From JANRKN01 sp033763435 (GTDB lineage Bacteria; Planctomycetota; Phycisphaerae; Phycisphaerales; UBA1924): 33,660 nucleotides of DNA. The notes under the pieces are model-generated. The model was not told where the DNA came from. It made no database searches and worked only from the letters and a program-made list of their open reading frames with translations. Shown here piece after piece: positions 1-7,778 of this stretch. The stretch spans positions 1 to 33,660 of the forward strand of contig JANRKN010000015.1 of the NCBI GenBank assembly GCA_033763435.1, given 5' to 3'. The position numbers and the translations under genes are program-made. The first letter of the stretch is position 1. The number at the start of each line of letters is the position of its first letter.

Positions 1-1676
1 TCTTCCATCAGGTCGTCCAGCGGCACGCCCCGCGCCTTGACGTCGATGTTCACCGCGGCGTTGTCGTCGATGGGCGAGATGCGCCCGGTCGCGACGATCG
101 TCGCGCCGCGCGGGCTCGTGCCCGAGATCTCCTCGAGCACGATCTCGTCTTCCGTGAAGCGCACGGTGCCCTTGAGGTTCTCGAACGGGTAGGGGAAGCG
201 CCAGAACTTGGCCTTGACGTCGGACAGATAAAGCGCGCCGAAGGTGCGGATGGGCGCCGCAACGGGCTGGCCCTGCTCGTTGCGCGCGGGGGCCTCGCGC
301 TCGACCTGCACGAGCGACTCGACCTGCCCGGTGGGGTTGCCGAACTGCGCGAGGCGGTAGCGCACCGTGTCGGACGCGAACCGCAGGATCCGCGGCTTTT
401 CCAGCAGCGTGAAGGGCCCCGCCTCGACCAGCGCGCGGAAGGCCGCGTCGGGCTCGGGCCCGTCCCAGCGCACGCGGACCTTGTAAGGCAGCTCTTCGAG
501 CTTGCCCGAGATGTCGGCGATGATGCGCCCGGCGTCGAAGTCGATCAGCCCGCGCACGCCGCGCATCCGCGCCCAGGCCTCGCCCGTGTCGTCGGTGCCC
601 AGCGCCTGCGGCGGCAGGCCGACCTCGACGTCCTCCAGGTCGAGCGTGACGCGCGAGCCCGCGACGACGCCGCCGCGCGCGAAGCGATAGGCCATCTGCG
701 CCCGGCCCTTGCCCTTGAGGTCCATCCGCCGGTAGTACTCGCGATAGCGCGAGGGCACGCGCTCGGCCGACCACGCGCTGAAGTCCACGTTGTCGAGCCT
801 CAGTTCCAGCTCGTCGGCATCAAAGCGCCCCTCGACGCGCATGCCCGTCAGGGGCGCGGGGCCGCTCTCCTCGGCGCTCGCTTCGCCCGGCGCGCGCCCG
901 GGCAGCTCGCGGAAGCGGATGCGGTATTCGCGGTCCGAAGGGTCGCGCTCGACCAGCCCCGAAACCTCGATGCGCTGCAACGGGCGATAGGTCCCGTCGA
1001 GCTCGTGCTCGCCCATCTCGATCGCGCCGCCGTTGACCTCAACCCGCGGCAGCACGCCCACCTGCTTGTCGGCCGACGGCAGCGTCAGCTTGGCGATGTT
1101 GAACTCACCCGCCGGGTTCACGCTCACGCGCACCACCGGCTCATCGAGCTCGACCTCCAGCACGCCCGCGCCCTGCGCCTTGCCCGTGATCGCGTCGGGA
1201 TCGATCCGCACGCGCAGGCTCCGCGCCTGAAAGAGCGTGCCGGCCCGGCCCTCGATGCCGGTTGCCGTCACCCGCGCGCCCCGAAGCTCCACCCACGTCC
1301 CGCCCATCCAGCGCACGCCCGAGGCCGCGACATCCAGCCCCATCGGCTCGAGCTGGGGCCGGATCTGCGCGAGCACGACCCAGCGCGTCAGGAAGCTCTG
1401 CGTGACCAGCCAGTACGACCCGAGCAGCCCGCCCGCGACGGCGGCCGTGATCCACGCCGCACGCTTCACGCGCCGGGTGACGCGCTGACGCTGACGCGCG
1501 CGCTTGAGCACCGCCGCGGCCTCGACGGGGTCAAACCACGACCGCAGCCTCGACAGCGCCCCGTGAAAATGATGATGCCCGTGCGAATGGGCCGGGCCCT
1601 CGTGCGCGGGAGGCTTCCCGCCGCTCTGCGCTTCACCCTCGGTCTGGCGTCCCTGCTGCGGGCCCGGCTCGCTCAT
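1..1676 (-). CDS. AsmA/TamB-like large envelope protein, 5' part only
   Basis: About 558 codons are visible. The gene starts at the ATG at 1676-1674 and runs off the left edge, so the C-terminus is missing. Seen in the translation: a polar N-terminus with a His-rich stretch (residues about 30-39), a basic segment, one membrane segment at about 73-91, then a long beta-rich extracytoplasmic part with repeated units ending in motifs such as GEFNIAKL and VEVNGGAIEMG. Alternating short beta units after one N-terminal anchor are typical of the AsmA/TamB/DUF748 group, which bridges the envelope and is linked to lipid transport or outer-membrane homeostasis. That assignment is by architecture, not by a diagnostic motif. 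It is divergent from radA, with 89 bp between the starts. No Shine-Dalgarno is obvious; a TACCAT hexamer lies 9 nt upstream of the ATG, suggesting a leaderless mRNA. Confidence 0.6.
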   Translation of the reverse strand, partial: MSEPGPQQGRQTEGEAQSGGKPPAHEGPAHSHGHHHFHGALSRLRSWFDPVEAAAVLKRARQRQRVTRRVKRAAWITAAVAGGLLGSYWLVTQSFLTRWVVLAQIRPQLEPMGLDVAASGVRWMGGTWVELRGARVTATGIEGRAGTLFQARSLRVRIDPDAITGKAQGAGVLEVELDEPVVRVSVNPAGEFNIAKLTLPSADKQVGVLPRVEVNGGAIEMGEHELDGTYRPLQRIEVSGLVERDPSDREYRIRFRELPGRAPGEASAEESGPAPLTGMRVEGRFDADELELRLDNVDFSAWSAERVPSRYREYYRRMDLKGKGRAQMAYRFARGGVVAGSRVTLDLEDVEVGLPPQALGTDDTGEAWARMRGVRGLIDFDAGRIIADISGKLEELPYKVRVRWDGPEPDAAFRALVEAGPFTLLEKPRILRFASDTVRYRLAQFGNPTGQVESLVQVEREAPARNEQGQPVAAPIRTFGALYLSDVKAKFWRFPYPFENLKGTVRFTEDEIVLEEISGTSPRGATIVATGRISPIDDNAAVNIDVKARGVPLDDLME

Positions 1677-1685
1677 CGCTGGGGC

Positions 1686-1691
1686 ATGGTA
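1686..1691 (-). promoter_or_regulatory. Putative -10 element (TACCAT) of the AsmA-like gene
   Basis: TACCAT on the minus strand lies 9 nt before the ATG at 1676. A transcript from it would begin within a few bases of the start codon. No clear -35 was identified. Confidence 0.3.
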
Positions 1692-1751
1692 ACCGCCCAG
1701 CGGGCGCATTCGAGCCCCGGGCCCCAACATCCGCCGTACCCGCGATGCCGC

Positions 1752-1757
1752 TACGCT
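1752..1757 (+). promoter_or_regulatory. Putative -10 element (TACGCT) of radA
   Basis: TACGCT lies 8 nt before the preferred radA ATG at 1766, and no Shine-Dalgarno is visible. The same hexamer occurs upstream of the pilin-like gene (3403-3408) and, on the minus strand, of the PQQ-repeat gene (8225-8220). Confidence 0.35.
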
Positions 1758-1765
1758 CGCTCCGC

Positions 1766-3286
1766 ATGGCCAAAGCCCGCCGCATCTTCCTCTGCAAGTC
1801 CTGCGGCTCATCCCACCCGCGCTGGATGGGCAAGTGCCCGGACTGCGGCTCGTGGGACGCGCTCGAAGAAACCACCCTCGACCCCAGCGCCGCCAAAGAC
1901 CCCCAGCGAGGACTCGTCGCCGACATCGCCGCGGCCTTCGCGTCCGACGACGCCTCCAACCCCACCGGCAACCCCGCTTCCAACCCCGCGCGCCCGCTCT
2001 CGGAGATCAACGCCTCCGCGGGCCCAACCCAGCGCCTCGCGTCGGGCATCGATGAGCTCGACCGCGTGCTGGGCGCCTCGCCCGACGGCACGCGCGGGCT
2101 CGTTCCCGGCTCGGTCGTGCTCATCGGCGGCGAACCGGGCATCGGCAAGTCCACGCTGCTGCTGCAGGCCGCGGGCGCCTGGGCCTCGGGCTCGGCCTCC
2201 ACGCGCCTCGACCCCGCGCGCGCGCCGCGGGTGCTGTACGTCTCGAGCGAAGAGTCCGCCGAGCAGATCAAGCTGCGCGCCCAGCGCCTGGGGCTGGTCG
2301 CGAGTTCGCCCGATGAAGTGCACGCGGGCGAGTCGCTGTACATCCTTGCGGAGACGAACCTCGCGCGGATCATCGAGCAGGTGCGCCGGGTGCAGCCCGC
2401 GGTGGTGGTGATCGACTCGGTGCAGATGATCTACAAGGCCGACGTGCCCGCCTCGCCCGGCTCGGTCACGCAGCTGCGCCGATGCTCCGCCGAGCTCGCG
2501 TACCTCGCCAAGCTCGCCAACGTCGCGATCCTGCTGGTGGGCCACGTGACCAAAGACGGCACGCTCGCCGGCCCGCGCCTGCTCGAGCATCTCGTCGACG
2601 TCGTCCTCACCTTCGAGGGCGACCGCTACCACGCGCACCGCGTCGTGCGCGCGGTCAAAAACCGCTTCGGCACCACGCTGGAAATTGGCCTCTTCGAGAT
2701 GGGCTCGTCGGGCCTGCGCGAGGCCTCCGACGGCGCCGCGCTCGCCTCGATCACCCTCTCCGACAAACCCCGCCCGGGCTCGTGCGTCTGCCCGGTGCTC
2801 TCGGGCTCGCGCTGCGTGCTCGTCGAGCTGCAGGCCCTCACCGCGACGGGCTTTGTGGGCGCCGCCAAGCGCAAGGCCTCGGGCGTCGATCCGGGGCGCA
2901 TGGCGATGCTGATCGCCGTGCTCGAACAGCACGCGGAGATTCGCCTCGCGGACCGCGACGTCTTCACCTCCGCCGTCGGGGGCCTGCGCGTCAACGAACC
3001 GGGCGCGGACCTTCCGCTCCTGCTCGCGATCGCCTCGGCGGAGCGTCGGCACGTGCTCCCGCCCGCGACCGCGGCCTTCGGCGAGGTCGGCCTCGGGGGC
3101 GAGATCCGCCCCGTCCCCCACACCGAGCAGCGCCTCCGCGAGGCCGAGCGGCTCGGATATTCCCACCTCATTGTCCCTCGCTCCAAGGGCGACGACGTGC
3201 GCACCGCCAACGTCCGCGGGCTCAAAGTGACGGCCGTGCGAAGCGTCGCCCAGGCCCTCGAACTGCTCAACCCCGCGAAAACTTGA
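1766..3286 (+). CDS. radA: DNA repair protein RadA (Sms)
   Basis: RadA is a RecA-like ATPase that promotes branch migration and processing of recombination intermediates in the cytoplasm. The 506-residue protein shows the full family plan. A C4 zinc finger has Cys at 10, 13, 24 and 27. A Walker A motif, GGEPGIGKST, spans about 121-130. The RadA-specific KNRFG motif is at about 298-302, and a Lon-protease-like C-terminal domain follows. A stretch of about 50 residues rich in Ala, Asn and Pro separates zinc finger and ATPase domain, longer than I expect for the family. An in-frame ATG lies 21 bases upstream, at 1745, but family alignment at MAKARR and the TACGCT hexamer 8 nt before 1766 favour the downstream start. 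The gene stands alone; 243 bp separate it from the next one. Confidence 0.95.
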   Translation: MAKARRIFLCKSCGSSHPRWMGKCPDCGSWDALEETTLDPSAAKDPQRGLVADIAAAFASDDASNPTGNPASNPARPLSEINASAGPTQRLASGIDELDRVLGASPDGTRGLVPGSVVLIGGEPGIGKSTLLLQAAGAWASGSASTRLDPARAPRVLYVSSEESAEQIKLRAQRLGLVASSPDEVHAGESLYILAETNLARIIEQVRRVQPAVVVIDSVQMIYKADVPASPGSVTQLRRCSAELAYLAKLANVAILLVGHVTKDGTLAGPRLLEHLVDVVLTFEGDRYHAHRVVRAVKNRFGTTLEIGLFEMGSSGLREASDGAALASITLSDKPRPGSCVCPVLSGSRCVLVELQALTATGFVGAAKRKASGVDPGRMAMLIAVLEQHAEIRLADRDVFTSAVGGLRVNEPGADLPLLLAIASAERRHVLPPATAAFGEVGLGGEIRPVPHTEQRLREAERLGYSHLIVPRSKGDDVRTANVRGLKVTAVRSVAQALELLNPAKT

Positions 3287-3378
3287 CGCCCAAGCCCGCA
3301 TCATTCCCCACCGCGCGCTCCGCATTGCCGCCCGAATGTGGAGCACAGGGGAGTTCTCAGGGGATCTTCCGAGCCCGG

Positions 3379-3408
3379 TTGCAAATTTCTGGAATCTTGT
3401 GGTACGCT
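3379..3408 (+). promoter_or_regulatory. Candidate promoter of the pilin-like gene
   Basis: TTGCAA (3379-3384) and TACGCT (3403-3408) are separated by 18 bp. Transcription would start near 3415 and leave a leader of about 115 nt. That leader contains small hairpins, for example GGCTTG (3468-3473) with CAAGCC (3484-3489), and CCCC (3497-3500) with GGGG (3507-3510). I see nothing else in 3287-3529. Confidence 0.35.
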
Positions 3409-3529
3409 GGTGCGAAGTATCGATCGGGCCTGTGCGTTCTGCACGGCGCCGACCGGAGCCGTTCCGGGGCTTGACCGTTCTGGCAAGCCAACCACGCCCC
3501 CTCTCAGGGGACTTGACAGGAGTGGACTG

Positions 3530-4516
3530 ATGTCCAAGCTTCGCTCTCGTTGTCGTTCCGTCGCTCGCGGCTTCACGCTGATCGAGCTGCTGGTGGTGAT
3601 CGCGATCATCGCGCTGCTGATCGGCATCCTGCTCCCCGCGCTGGGCAAGGCCCGTGGCGCGGCGCAGCGCCTGGTGTCGCTCGCGAACATGAAGGGCAAC
3701 ACCACCTACATGGCCGAGTACCAGGGCCGGAACAAGGACGACGTGCTGAACCCGTTCAGCGACCAGGCCTGCCCGCCGGGCTCGGCTCCGTACGCGTGGT
3801 TCTGGTACAAGAACCAGACGTGCCGCGTGGGCTGGTGCTTTGACAATCAGGGCCCGTGCAACTCGACGCAGGGCTCAGAGACGTGGGGCTACTTCTGGGC
3901 GTCGACGATGTACCAGGAAGTGGGCGAGGAGTTCAGCCGGAACAAGTCGTACATCGCGCCGGGCGACCGGACGCTCCAGCAGCTCTATCGCGACACGACC
4001 GGCCAGGCCGCGACGGACTACTCGTACGTGGGCCCCTCGTCGTACTGGTACCCGCCCGTGTTCTGGCAGCGCCCCGAGCGCTTTGCCAACCAGACGCGCA
4101 TCACGGGCACGCCTCAGAACCGCTTCTTCTTCCGCCGGAACAAGATCTCCGACGTGCTGACGCCCTCGCAGAAGGTCATGCTGTTCGAGGCGCGCGACTA
4201 CGTGGGGATCAACCAGCCTCAGTGGAACACCGCCAAGAGCCAGCCCAACGTGCTGTTCTCTGACGGGTCGGGCGCCAACATCAACATGCAGACGATCATC
4301 AGCAACACGACCGATCAGCCCGCGGCCCAGATCCCCACCGACAACAAGCTCCCCCAGCCCTCGGGCCTCTGGGAGCCTTCGGACACCGAACTGAACAACT
4401 ACGGCTACGGGCCCGAGAGCGGCTTTGTCTGGGACAACAAGCGCGCCCAGACCAACCGCGTCCAGCCCGCCTACTTCTGGGCGACCCGCAACGGCATCCG
4501 CGGGCGCGACCGCTGA
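3530..4516 (+). CDS. Prepilin-like protein with N-terminal methylation/cleavage motif
   Basis: A 328-residue exported pseudopilin-like protein. The N-terminus is a short basic leader followed by G14|F15-T-L-I-E19 and an unbroken hydrophobic helix to about residue 36, the type IV prepilin peptidase substrate signature with Glu at +5. The rest is rich in Tyr, Trp and Asn. Near the C-terminus SQPNVLFSDGS resembles the H-x9-DG region of planctomycete prepilin-like proteins, but the His is absent. Such proteins are abundant in planctomycetes, and a role in pilus or secretion pseudopilus, or in the envelope, cannot be decided here. The start at 3530 is chosen because AGGAG (3518-3522) lies 7 nt upstream and the cleavage motif follows at the usual distance. 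An in-frame ATG at 3338 would put 64 residues ahead of the leader and is unlikely. The gene probably forms an operon with 4567-4821. Confidence 0.85.
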   Translation: MSKLRSRCRSVARGFTLIELLVVIAIIALLIGILLPALGKARGAAQRLVSLANMKGNTTYMAEYQGRNKDDVLNPFSDQACPPGSAPYAWFWYKNQTCRVGWCFDNQGPCNSTQGSETWGYFWASTMYQEVGEEFSRNKSYIAPGDRTLQQLYRDTTGQAATDYSYVGPSSYWYPPVFWQRPERFANQTRITGTPQNRFFFRRNKISDVLTPSQKVMLFEARDYVGINQPQWNTAKSQPNVLFSDGSGANINMQTIISNTTDQPAAQIPTDNKLPQPSGLWEPSDTELNNYGYGPESGFVWDNKRAQTNRVQPAYFWATRNGIRGRDR

Positions 4517-4566
4517 TCGCCCTCTCCACGTTTCGTCCCAAGACGGTCTGACCGCAAGGAGGTTCG

Positions 4567-4821
4567 ATGTCTGACAGTCCCAAAGCCTCGCCCGTGAAGC
4601 TCGCGGTGCTGGGCGTGCTCGTGCTCGCGGCGATCGGTGTGCTGCTGTACAACTTCGTGTTCTCGTCGGGCCCGAAGGTCGACCAGAACACGCAGTCGCA
4701 GGCCGACAAGATCGCCGACCAGATGATGCAGGCCGCCCCGCCCCCCGCCGAGCCCCCGCCCGATCCCAAGAAGCCGCCGAGCCCGATGCGTCAGGGCGGC
4801 GTCGCCGAGATCGGCAAGTAA
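4567..4821 (+). CDS. Small single-pass membrane protein
   Basis: An 84-residue protein I do not recognise. It has a short polar N-terminus, a strongly hydrophobic helix at about residues 11-33, then a charged segment (DQNTQSQADKIADQMMQ) and a Pro-rich tail (APPPAEPPPDPKKPPSP). This suggests a bitopic membrane protein with a flexible proline-rich extracytoplasmic or periplasmic end. A perfect Shine-Dalgarno, AAGGAGG (4556-4562), lies 4 nt before the ATG, so it should be well translated. It follows the pilin-like gene after 50 bp on the same strand and the pair ends at a terminator, so co-transcription is likely. A role with the pilin-like protein is only an inference from position. Confidence 0.75.
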   Translation: MSDSPKASPVKLAVLGVLVLAAIGVLLYNFVFSSGPKVDQNTQSQADKIADQMMQAAPPPAEPPPDPKKPPSPMRQGGVAEIGK

Positions 4822-4849
4822 CCGCCCGGGCATCGTCCCGTTCATCCTC

Positions 4850-4885
4850 AAGGCCGGCCCTCACGGGTCGGCCTTGTTCGTTCTT
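4850..4885 (+). terminator. Intrinsic terminator of the pilin operon
   Basis: AAGGCCGGCCC (4850-4860) pairs with GGGTCGGCCTT (4865-4875), including one G-U pair, around a TCAC loop. A T-rich tail (TGTTCGTTCTT) follows. The stem is 11 bp; the tail is imperfect but adequate. Confidence 0.7.
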
Positions 4886-4906
4886 GGAAGCGGGTGGCCC
4901 GAGTCA

Positions 4907-5108
4907 GGGTGCCCCGAGTCGCAGGATCGAGCGAAGCGAGTTCCTGCGCCTCGGGCCGAATCACCCGACGCGCGAACTCTGTCTTGGGTGCCACGGCCGG
5001 GTGCCCCGAGTCGAAGGATCGAGCCCGTGGGCGAGATCCTGAGCCTCGGGCCGTTGGGCCCGACGCGCGTCGCCCACCAGTGCGTGGGCTCCGCGGGTCG
5101 GGGCACCC
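4907..5108 (+). repeat. Two tandem copies of a structured ~92-bp repeat
   Basis: Both units begin with GGGTGCCCCGAGTCG (4907-4921 and 4999-5013) and stay alignable for about 70 bp, through GCCTCGGGCCG and CCCGACGCGCG. Each folds into a hairpin. Unit 1 pairs CCCGAG (4913-4918) with CTCGGG (4950-4955) and CGCAGGA (4920-4926) with TCCTGCG (4942-4948). Unit 2 pairs CCCGAG (5005-5010) with CTCGGG (5045-5050) and AGGATC (5015-5020) with GATCCT (5035-5040). The inner stems differ in sequence but stay paired. The block ends in TCGGGGCACCC (5098-5108), the inverse of its start. It lies between convergent genes. Open reading frames across it look like chance frames. Confidence 0.7.
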
Positions 5109-5128
5109 AGAACAAACTTGCCGTCGCC

Positions 5129-5935
5129 TCACTCCCCCGGCTGGGCCCGCAGAAGTGCGGCCGGCTCAGGCTCGGGGCGCATCAACTCGGGCCGCACGCG
5201 CATCGCGAAGAACTCCAGGGGTTCGCTCCGACGGATCAGCCCCTCGGGCAGCGCGTAGGACCGCAGCAGGCGCGCGCCCGTGGTGTCGGCCCCGCCGCTG
5301 CCCCCGAGCGCGAGCCACGAGCCACGCAGGCTCGCGAACTCGTCGCTGGGACTCGCGAAGCTGTAGCGTCCGAACGCGCCCTCAAAGCCCCGGCCCGCGA
5401 GGTGGCCCACGCGCGGCCCCGGTGCAGGCGCGGGAACCGGCTCCGGGGGCTTCTCGGCACGCCGGGGCGGATCGACGGGTCTGGGCGCGTTCGGGAAGGT
5501 CGGCAAGCCCGGGCCCCAGAAGATGGCCGCGGCAATCGCGGCGGCCAGGCCCGTGTAGATCGACACACGCCACCAGTCCGTCGCGCGCCGACGCGTGCGG
5601 TGCAAGGGCTCGCGCAGCTCCAGCTCCGTCAGCACCCGGCCCGTCAGGTCGGGCGCGCCGGGCGCGCGCTCCAGCTCCCGCAGCATCGGCTCGGCATCGC
5701 GCAGCGCCGAGGCGAGCAGCTCATTCTGCTCGGCCATCGCTCGGTTCCGACGCGCGCCGGGCGAAGGACGACGATCCAGAAACTCATTGAGCATCGCCTC
5801 GGCGCGGGTCTGCGAATCGCTCCGGCCCTCGATCAGGTCCTTGAGCGAATCGCTCTCGCCCGCCCGAGAGCCGCCCACAGGCTCATCGCGCGATGGGTCA
5901 CGCCTGGGGCCCCGCGGAGGAAGGTTGTTCGTCAT
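5129..5935 (-). CDS. Probable membrane anti-sigma factor of the adjacent ECF sigma
   Basis: A 268-residue protein that I recognise by position and architecture, not by a conserved motif. Residues 1-120 are hydrophilic and charged, with helical segments (about 41-55 and 63-105) that could bind sigma. One membrane helix lies at about 122-141, followed by a Pro-rich linker and an extracytoplasmic part of about 100 residues. The zinc anti-sigma motif H-x3-C-x2-C is absent. The start at 5935 is set by the ATGA overlap with the sigma stop codon (shared bases 5932-5935), a typical sign of translational coupling. A longer in-frame start at 6001 lies inside the sigma gene and is unlikely. Its job would be to hold the sigma factor inactive until an envelope signal arrives. 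Confidence 0.65.
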   Translation of the reverse strand: MTNNLPPRGPRRDPSRDEPVGGSRAGESDSLKDLIEGRSDSQTRAEAMLNEFLDRRPSPGARRNRAMAEQNELLASALRDAEPMLRELERAPGAPDLTGRVLTELELREPLHRTRRRATDWWRVSIYTGLAAAIAAAIFWGPGLPTFPNAPRPVDPPRRAEKPPEPVPAPAPGPRVGHLAGRGFEGAFGRYSFASPSDEFASLRGSWLALGGSGGADTTGARLLRSYALPEGLIRRSEPLEFFAMRVRPELMRPEPEPAALLRAQPGE

Positions 5936-6555
5936 GGCATGGTCTCCCCGCGTGGCGGTTGATCGGGCTCGACGGCGCCCGCGCGGGCGGGCTCGTCCCA
6001 CGTGCCGGTGAGGATCCGCCTCAGCCGGGCGCGCGCCCGGTGCAGGTGGCTCTTCACCGTGCCGTCGGGCAGCTTCAGCTCGAGCGCGATCGCCTCGATG
6101 GGCATCTCGAGCTGATGGAACATCAGGATCACCTCGCGCTCGACATGGCGCAGGCGCTGCAGGGCTTGCAGGAACCGGTCCACGTCCTCGCGCCGTTCGG
6201 TGTCGGGCGGGGCAAAGCGCGGCCTTGCGGCGAGGCTCAGCGACTCGACGCTCTCGGCCACGCGCGGGCGCCTGCGGATCGCGTCCAGCGCGCTCGACAG
6301 CTCGCGCCGGGCGATCGTGAAGAGCCAGGTCGAGAACCGGTAGCGGTCGTTGAACGTGTGGATGTGCAGCAGAGCCTTCACCATCGCCTCTTGCACAACG
6401 TCCTCGGCCAGCGTCGCGTTGCCGCTGACCCGCAGGATGTAGCCGTAGAGCCGGGCCTGATGTGCGCGGACCAACTCCGCGGCGGCGGCACGGTCGCCGG
6501 CCTTCACTCGCCCGATCAGTTCACGTTCCGCGTCGTGCGTCACTCCAAACTTCAC
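5932..6555 (-). CDS. ECF (RpoE-like) RNA polymerase sigma factor
   Basis: A 207-residue sigma-70-family protein with regions 2 and 4 only, the size of ECF sigmas. Region 2 is visible as YGYILRVSGNATLAEDVVQE followed by a Y-R-F-S-T-W-L-F segment at about residues 72-80. A linker of about 35 residues follows. Region 4 carries the helix-turn-helix around LKLPDGTVKSHLHRARARLR (about 160-179). The start is a GTG at 6555-6553; an in-frame TGA lies shortly upstream, so no longer version is possible. The leader is extremely G-rich on the coding strand. The gene heads an operon with the anti-sigma gene, overlapping by 4 nt. The regulon cannot be read from this window. Confidence 0.9.
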   Translation of the reverse strand: MKFGVTHDAERELIGRVKAGDRAAAAELVRAHQARLYGYILRVSGNATLAEDVVQEAMVKALLHIHTFNDRYRFSTWLFTIARRELSSALDAIRRRPRVAESVESLSLAARPRFAPPDTERREDVDRFLQALQRLRHVEREVILMFHQLEMPIEAIALELKLPDGTVKSHLHRARARLRRILTGTWDEPARAGAVEPDQPPRGETMP

Positions 6556-6575
6556 ACCCCCCCACCCTCACGATG

Positions 6576-6605
6576 CCCACCCCCACCCACGCCCCACCCA
6601 CCCCC
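6576..6605 (-). promoter_or_regulatory. G-quadruplex-forming tract upstream of the sigma gene
   Basis: The coding strand carries six runs of three or more G within 30 nt (6605-6601, 6599-6597, 6595-6592, 6588-6586, 6584-6580, 6578-6576), separated by 1-3 nt. It ends 20 nt before the GTG start. This satisfies the usual G-quadruplex pattern with a spare tract. Confidence 0.6.
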
Positions 6606-6650
6606 GTCGTTTGTAGAGGCGATCGCCCCGGGCCCGTTGCGAAGTTGACG

Positions 6651-6683
6651 AAAAAAAACACCCCGGCCTGCGGAGCCGGGGTG
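6651..6683 (-). terminator. Intrinsic terminator of the B12-binding-fold gene
   Basis: Read on the minus strand, CACCCCGGC (6683-6675) pairs with GCCGGGGTG (6667-6659) over 9 bp with a 7-nt loop. Eight consecutive T follow (6658-6651). It lies 36 bp past the stop codon at 6719. This is the strongest classical terminator in the window. Confidence 0.92.
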
Positions 6684-6718
6684 AACACGGGGGCGTGGGA
6701 TGTCTGGAAGTCCTTGCC

Positions 6719-7462
6719 TCAGGCGGCCTTGCGCTGCTCAGCGCGGCGGGGCGCGGGGGCCAGCGAGGGGGTCTTGACGGCCCGGGCCGCGGGCTTGGCG
6801 ATCATCAGATCGACCAGCTCCAGCGGGTCGGTCGCCGACAGATCGGCGCCGATCTCTTCCGCGAGGCCCTCGGCGCGGTTGAAGACCCCGCCGCCGACGA
6901 CGAACTGCGTGTTCGGGCAGGCGTTGATCTCGCGGAGGGTGTCAAAGAGCTGGCGGATGCCGGGCAGGTCGGCCGCGGCGGAGCAGAACATCAGCAGCGC
7001 GTGGGGCTTGAGGTCCTGGACCTGCGCGTGGATCTCGTCCGCGGGCACGCCGCCGCCCGCGAAGCGGACGGTGAAGCCGCCGGCCTCGAGCAGATCGACG
7101 GCCATCTGCGCGCCGAGCTCTTCCGCGTCGCTGGGCCCGCAGTACGCGAGCACGAGGCGGTTCTGCCCGCTGCCCACGGGGCTCTCGAAGGTGTGGCGCG
7201 CCAGGCGCGAGGCGTTCTGATCGACGAGCACGCGCAGCAGGCGTGAGGCGTACTGATAGGAGATCTGCGAGAGCTGGTCGGTGCGGTAGAGCTTCTCGAA
7301 GAGTTCGCGGGTGGGCCAGAAGAGCTCGGTGATGACCTCGTCGGGGGTGTACCCGGCGTTCACGACGTCGTCGACGACGGCGCGGGCGGCCGGGCGGTCG
7401 CCGTTGATCAGCGTCTCGAAGAACCGTTCGACGAGGGCCTCGTGGTCAAAGGATTGCGGCAT
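6719..7462 (-). CDS. B12-binding-fold protein, probable sensor, ligand residues lost
   Basis: A 247-residue cytoplasmic protein with a helical B12-binding-2-type cap (about 1-90) and a Rossmann-like B12-binding domain (about 102-225), then an Ala/Arg tail. The layout is that of light or cobalamin sensors and corrinoid-protein modules. The signature D-x-H-x-x-G reads D112-A-E-E-L-G117, so the lower axial histidine is replaced by Glu. The position of the E-H pair of CarH-like caps reads Q-Y. The glycine motifs FAGGGVP and VVGGGVF are kept. The fold is therefore clear but cobalamin binding is doubtful. It has its own strong terminator at 6683-6651 and a 316-bp upstream gap. No DNA-binding domain is present, so it would act through a partner. 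Confidence 0.75.
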   Translation of the reverse strand: MPQSFDHEALVERFFETLINGDRPAARAVVDDVVNAGYTPDEVITELFWPTRELFEKLYRTDQLSQISYQYASRLLRVLVDQNASRLARHTFESPVGSGQNRLVLAYCGPSDAEELGAQMAVDLLEAGGFTVRFAGGGVPADEIHAQVQDLKPHALLMFCSAAADLPGIRQLFDTLREINACPNTQFVVGGGVFNRAEGLAEEIGADLSATDPLELVDLMIAKPAARAVKTPSLAPAPRRAEQRKAA

Positions 7463-7778
7463 GGGTGGGATCCTGTGTCATCCGTGACTCCGCGCTCCGG
7501 TTCAACCCAAGCCGCGGCGAAATATCATGGAGCACCGGCGGTCCCCGCCAGCGACGGTCCGGGCGGCTCGCGAGGGCGCGCCCGGGTCGGAGTGTCGTAT
7601 CGGTGCGCAGGGCTGGCGCTGCATGAATGCGCACACGCGCAAAGAGCGCCCCAAGTCCGGAAATGCCGCGCGTCCGGATAACCCACGCAACCGACAGCCC
7701 CCGGACCGTTTCTCGGACCTTTCTCGGACCTTCCCGCGGGCCCTCGCCTCGGATTTCCGGACCTTGGTGCCCCGCGGC
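7463..7778. other. Intergenic region with repeated GGACC/TCCGGA motifs
   Basis: No convincing gene lies in these 316 bp. TTCTCGGACCT occurs twice in tandem (7710-7720, 7721-7731). CCGGACC-type copies lie at 7701 and 7758, and the palindrome TCCGGA occurs at 7656-7661 and 7673-7678. The region is upstream of the B12-binding-fold gene and could hold its promoter and an operator, but I cannot place a promoter with confidence. Confidence 0.35.

Noticed and set aside
1005..2411. A 468-codon plus-strand frame across the AsmA-like and radA genes
   Set aside because: It spans two divergent, well-supported genes and has Arg/Pro/Ala-rich, low-complexity translation.
4874..5962. Plus-strand frames through the structured repeats and anti-sigma gene
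   Set aside because: They read through hairpin repeats and antisense of a supported gene, with no motif.
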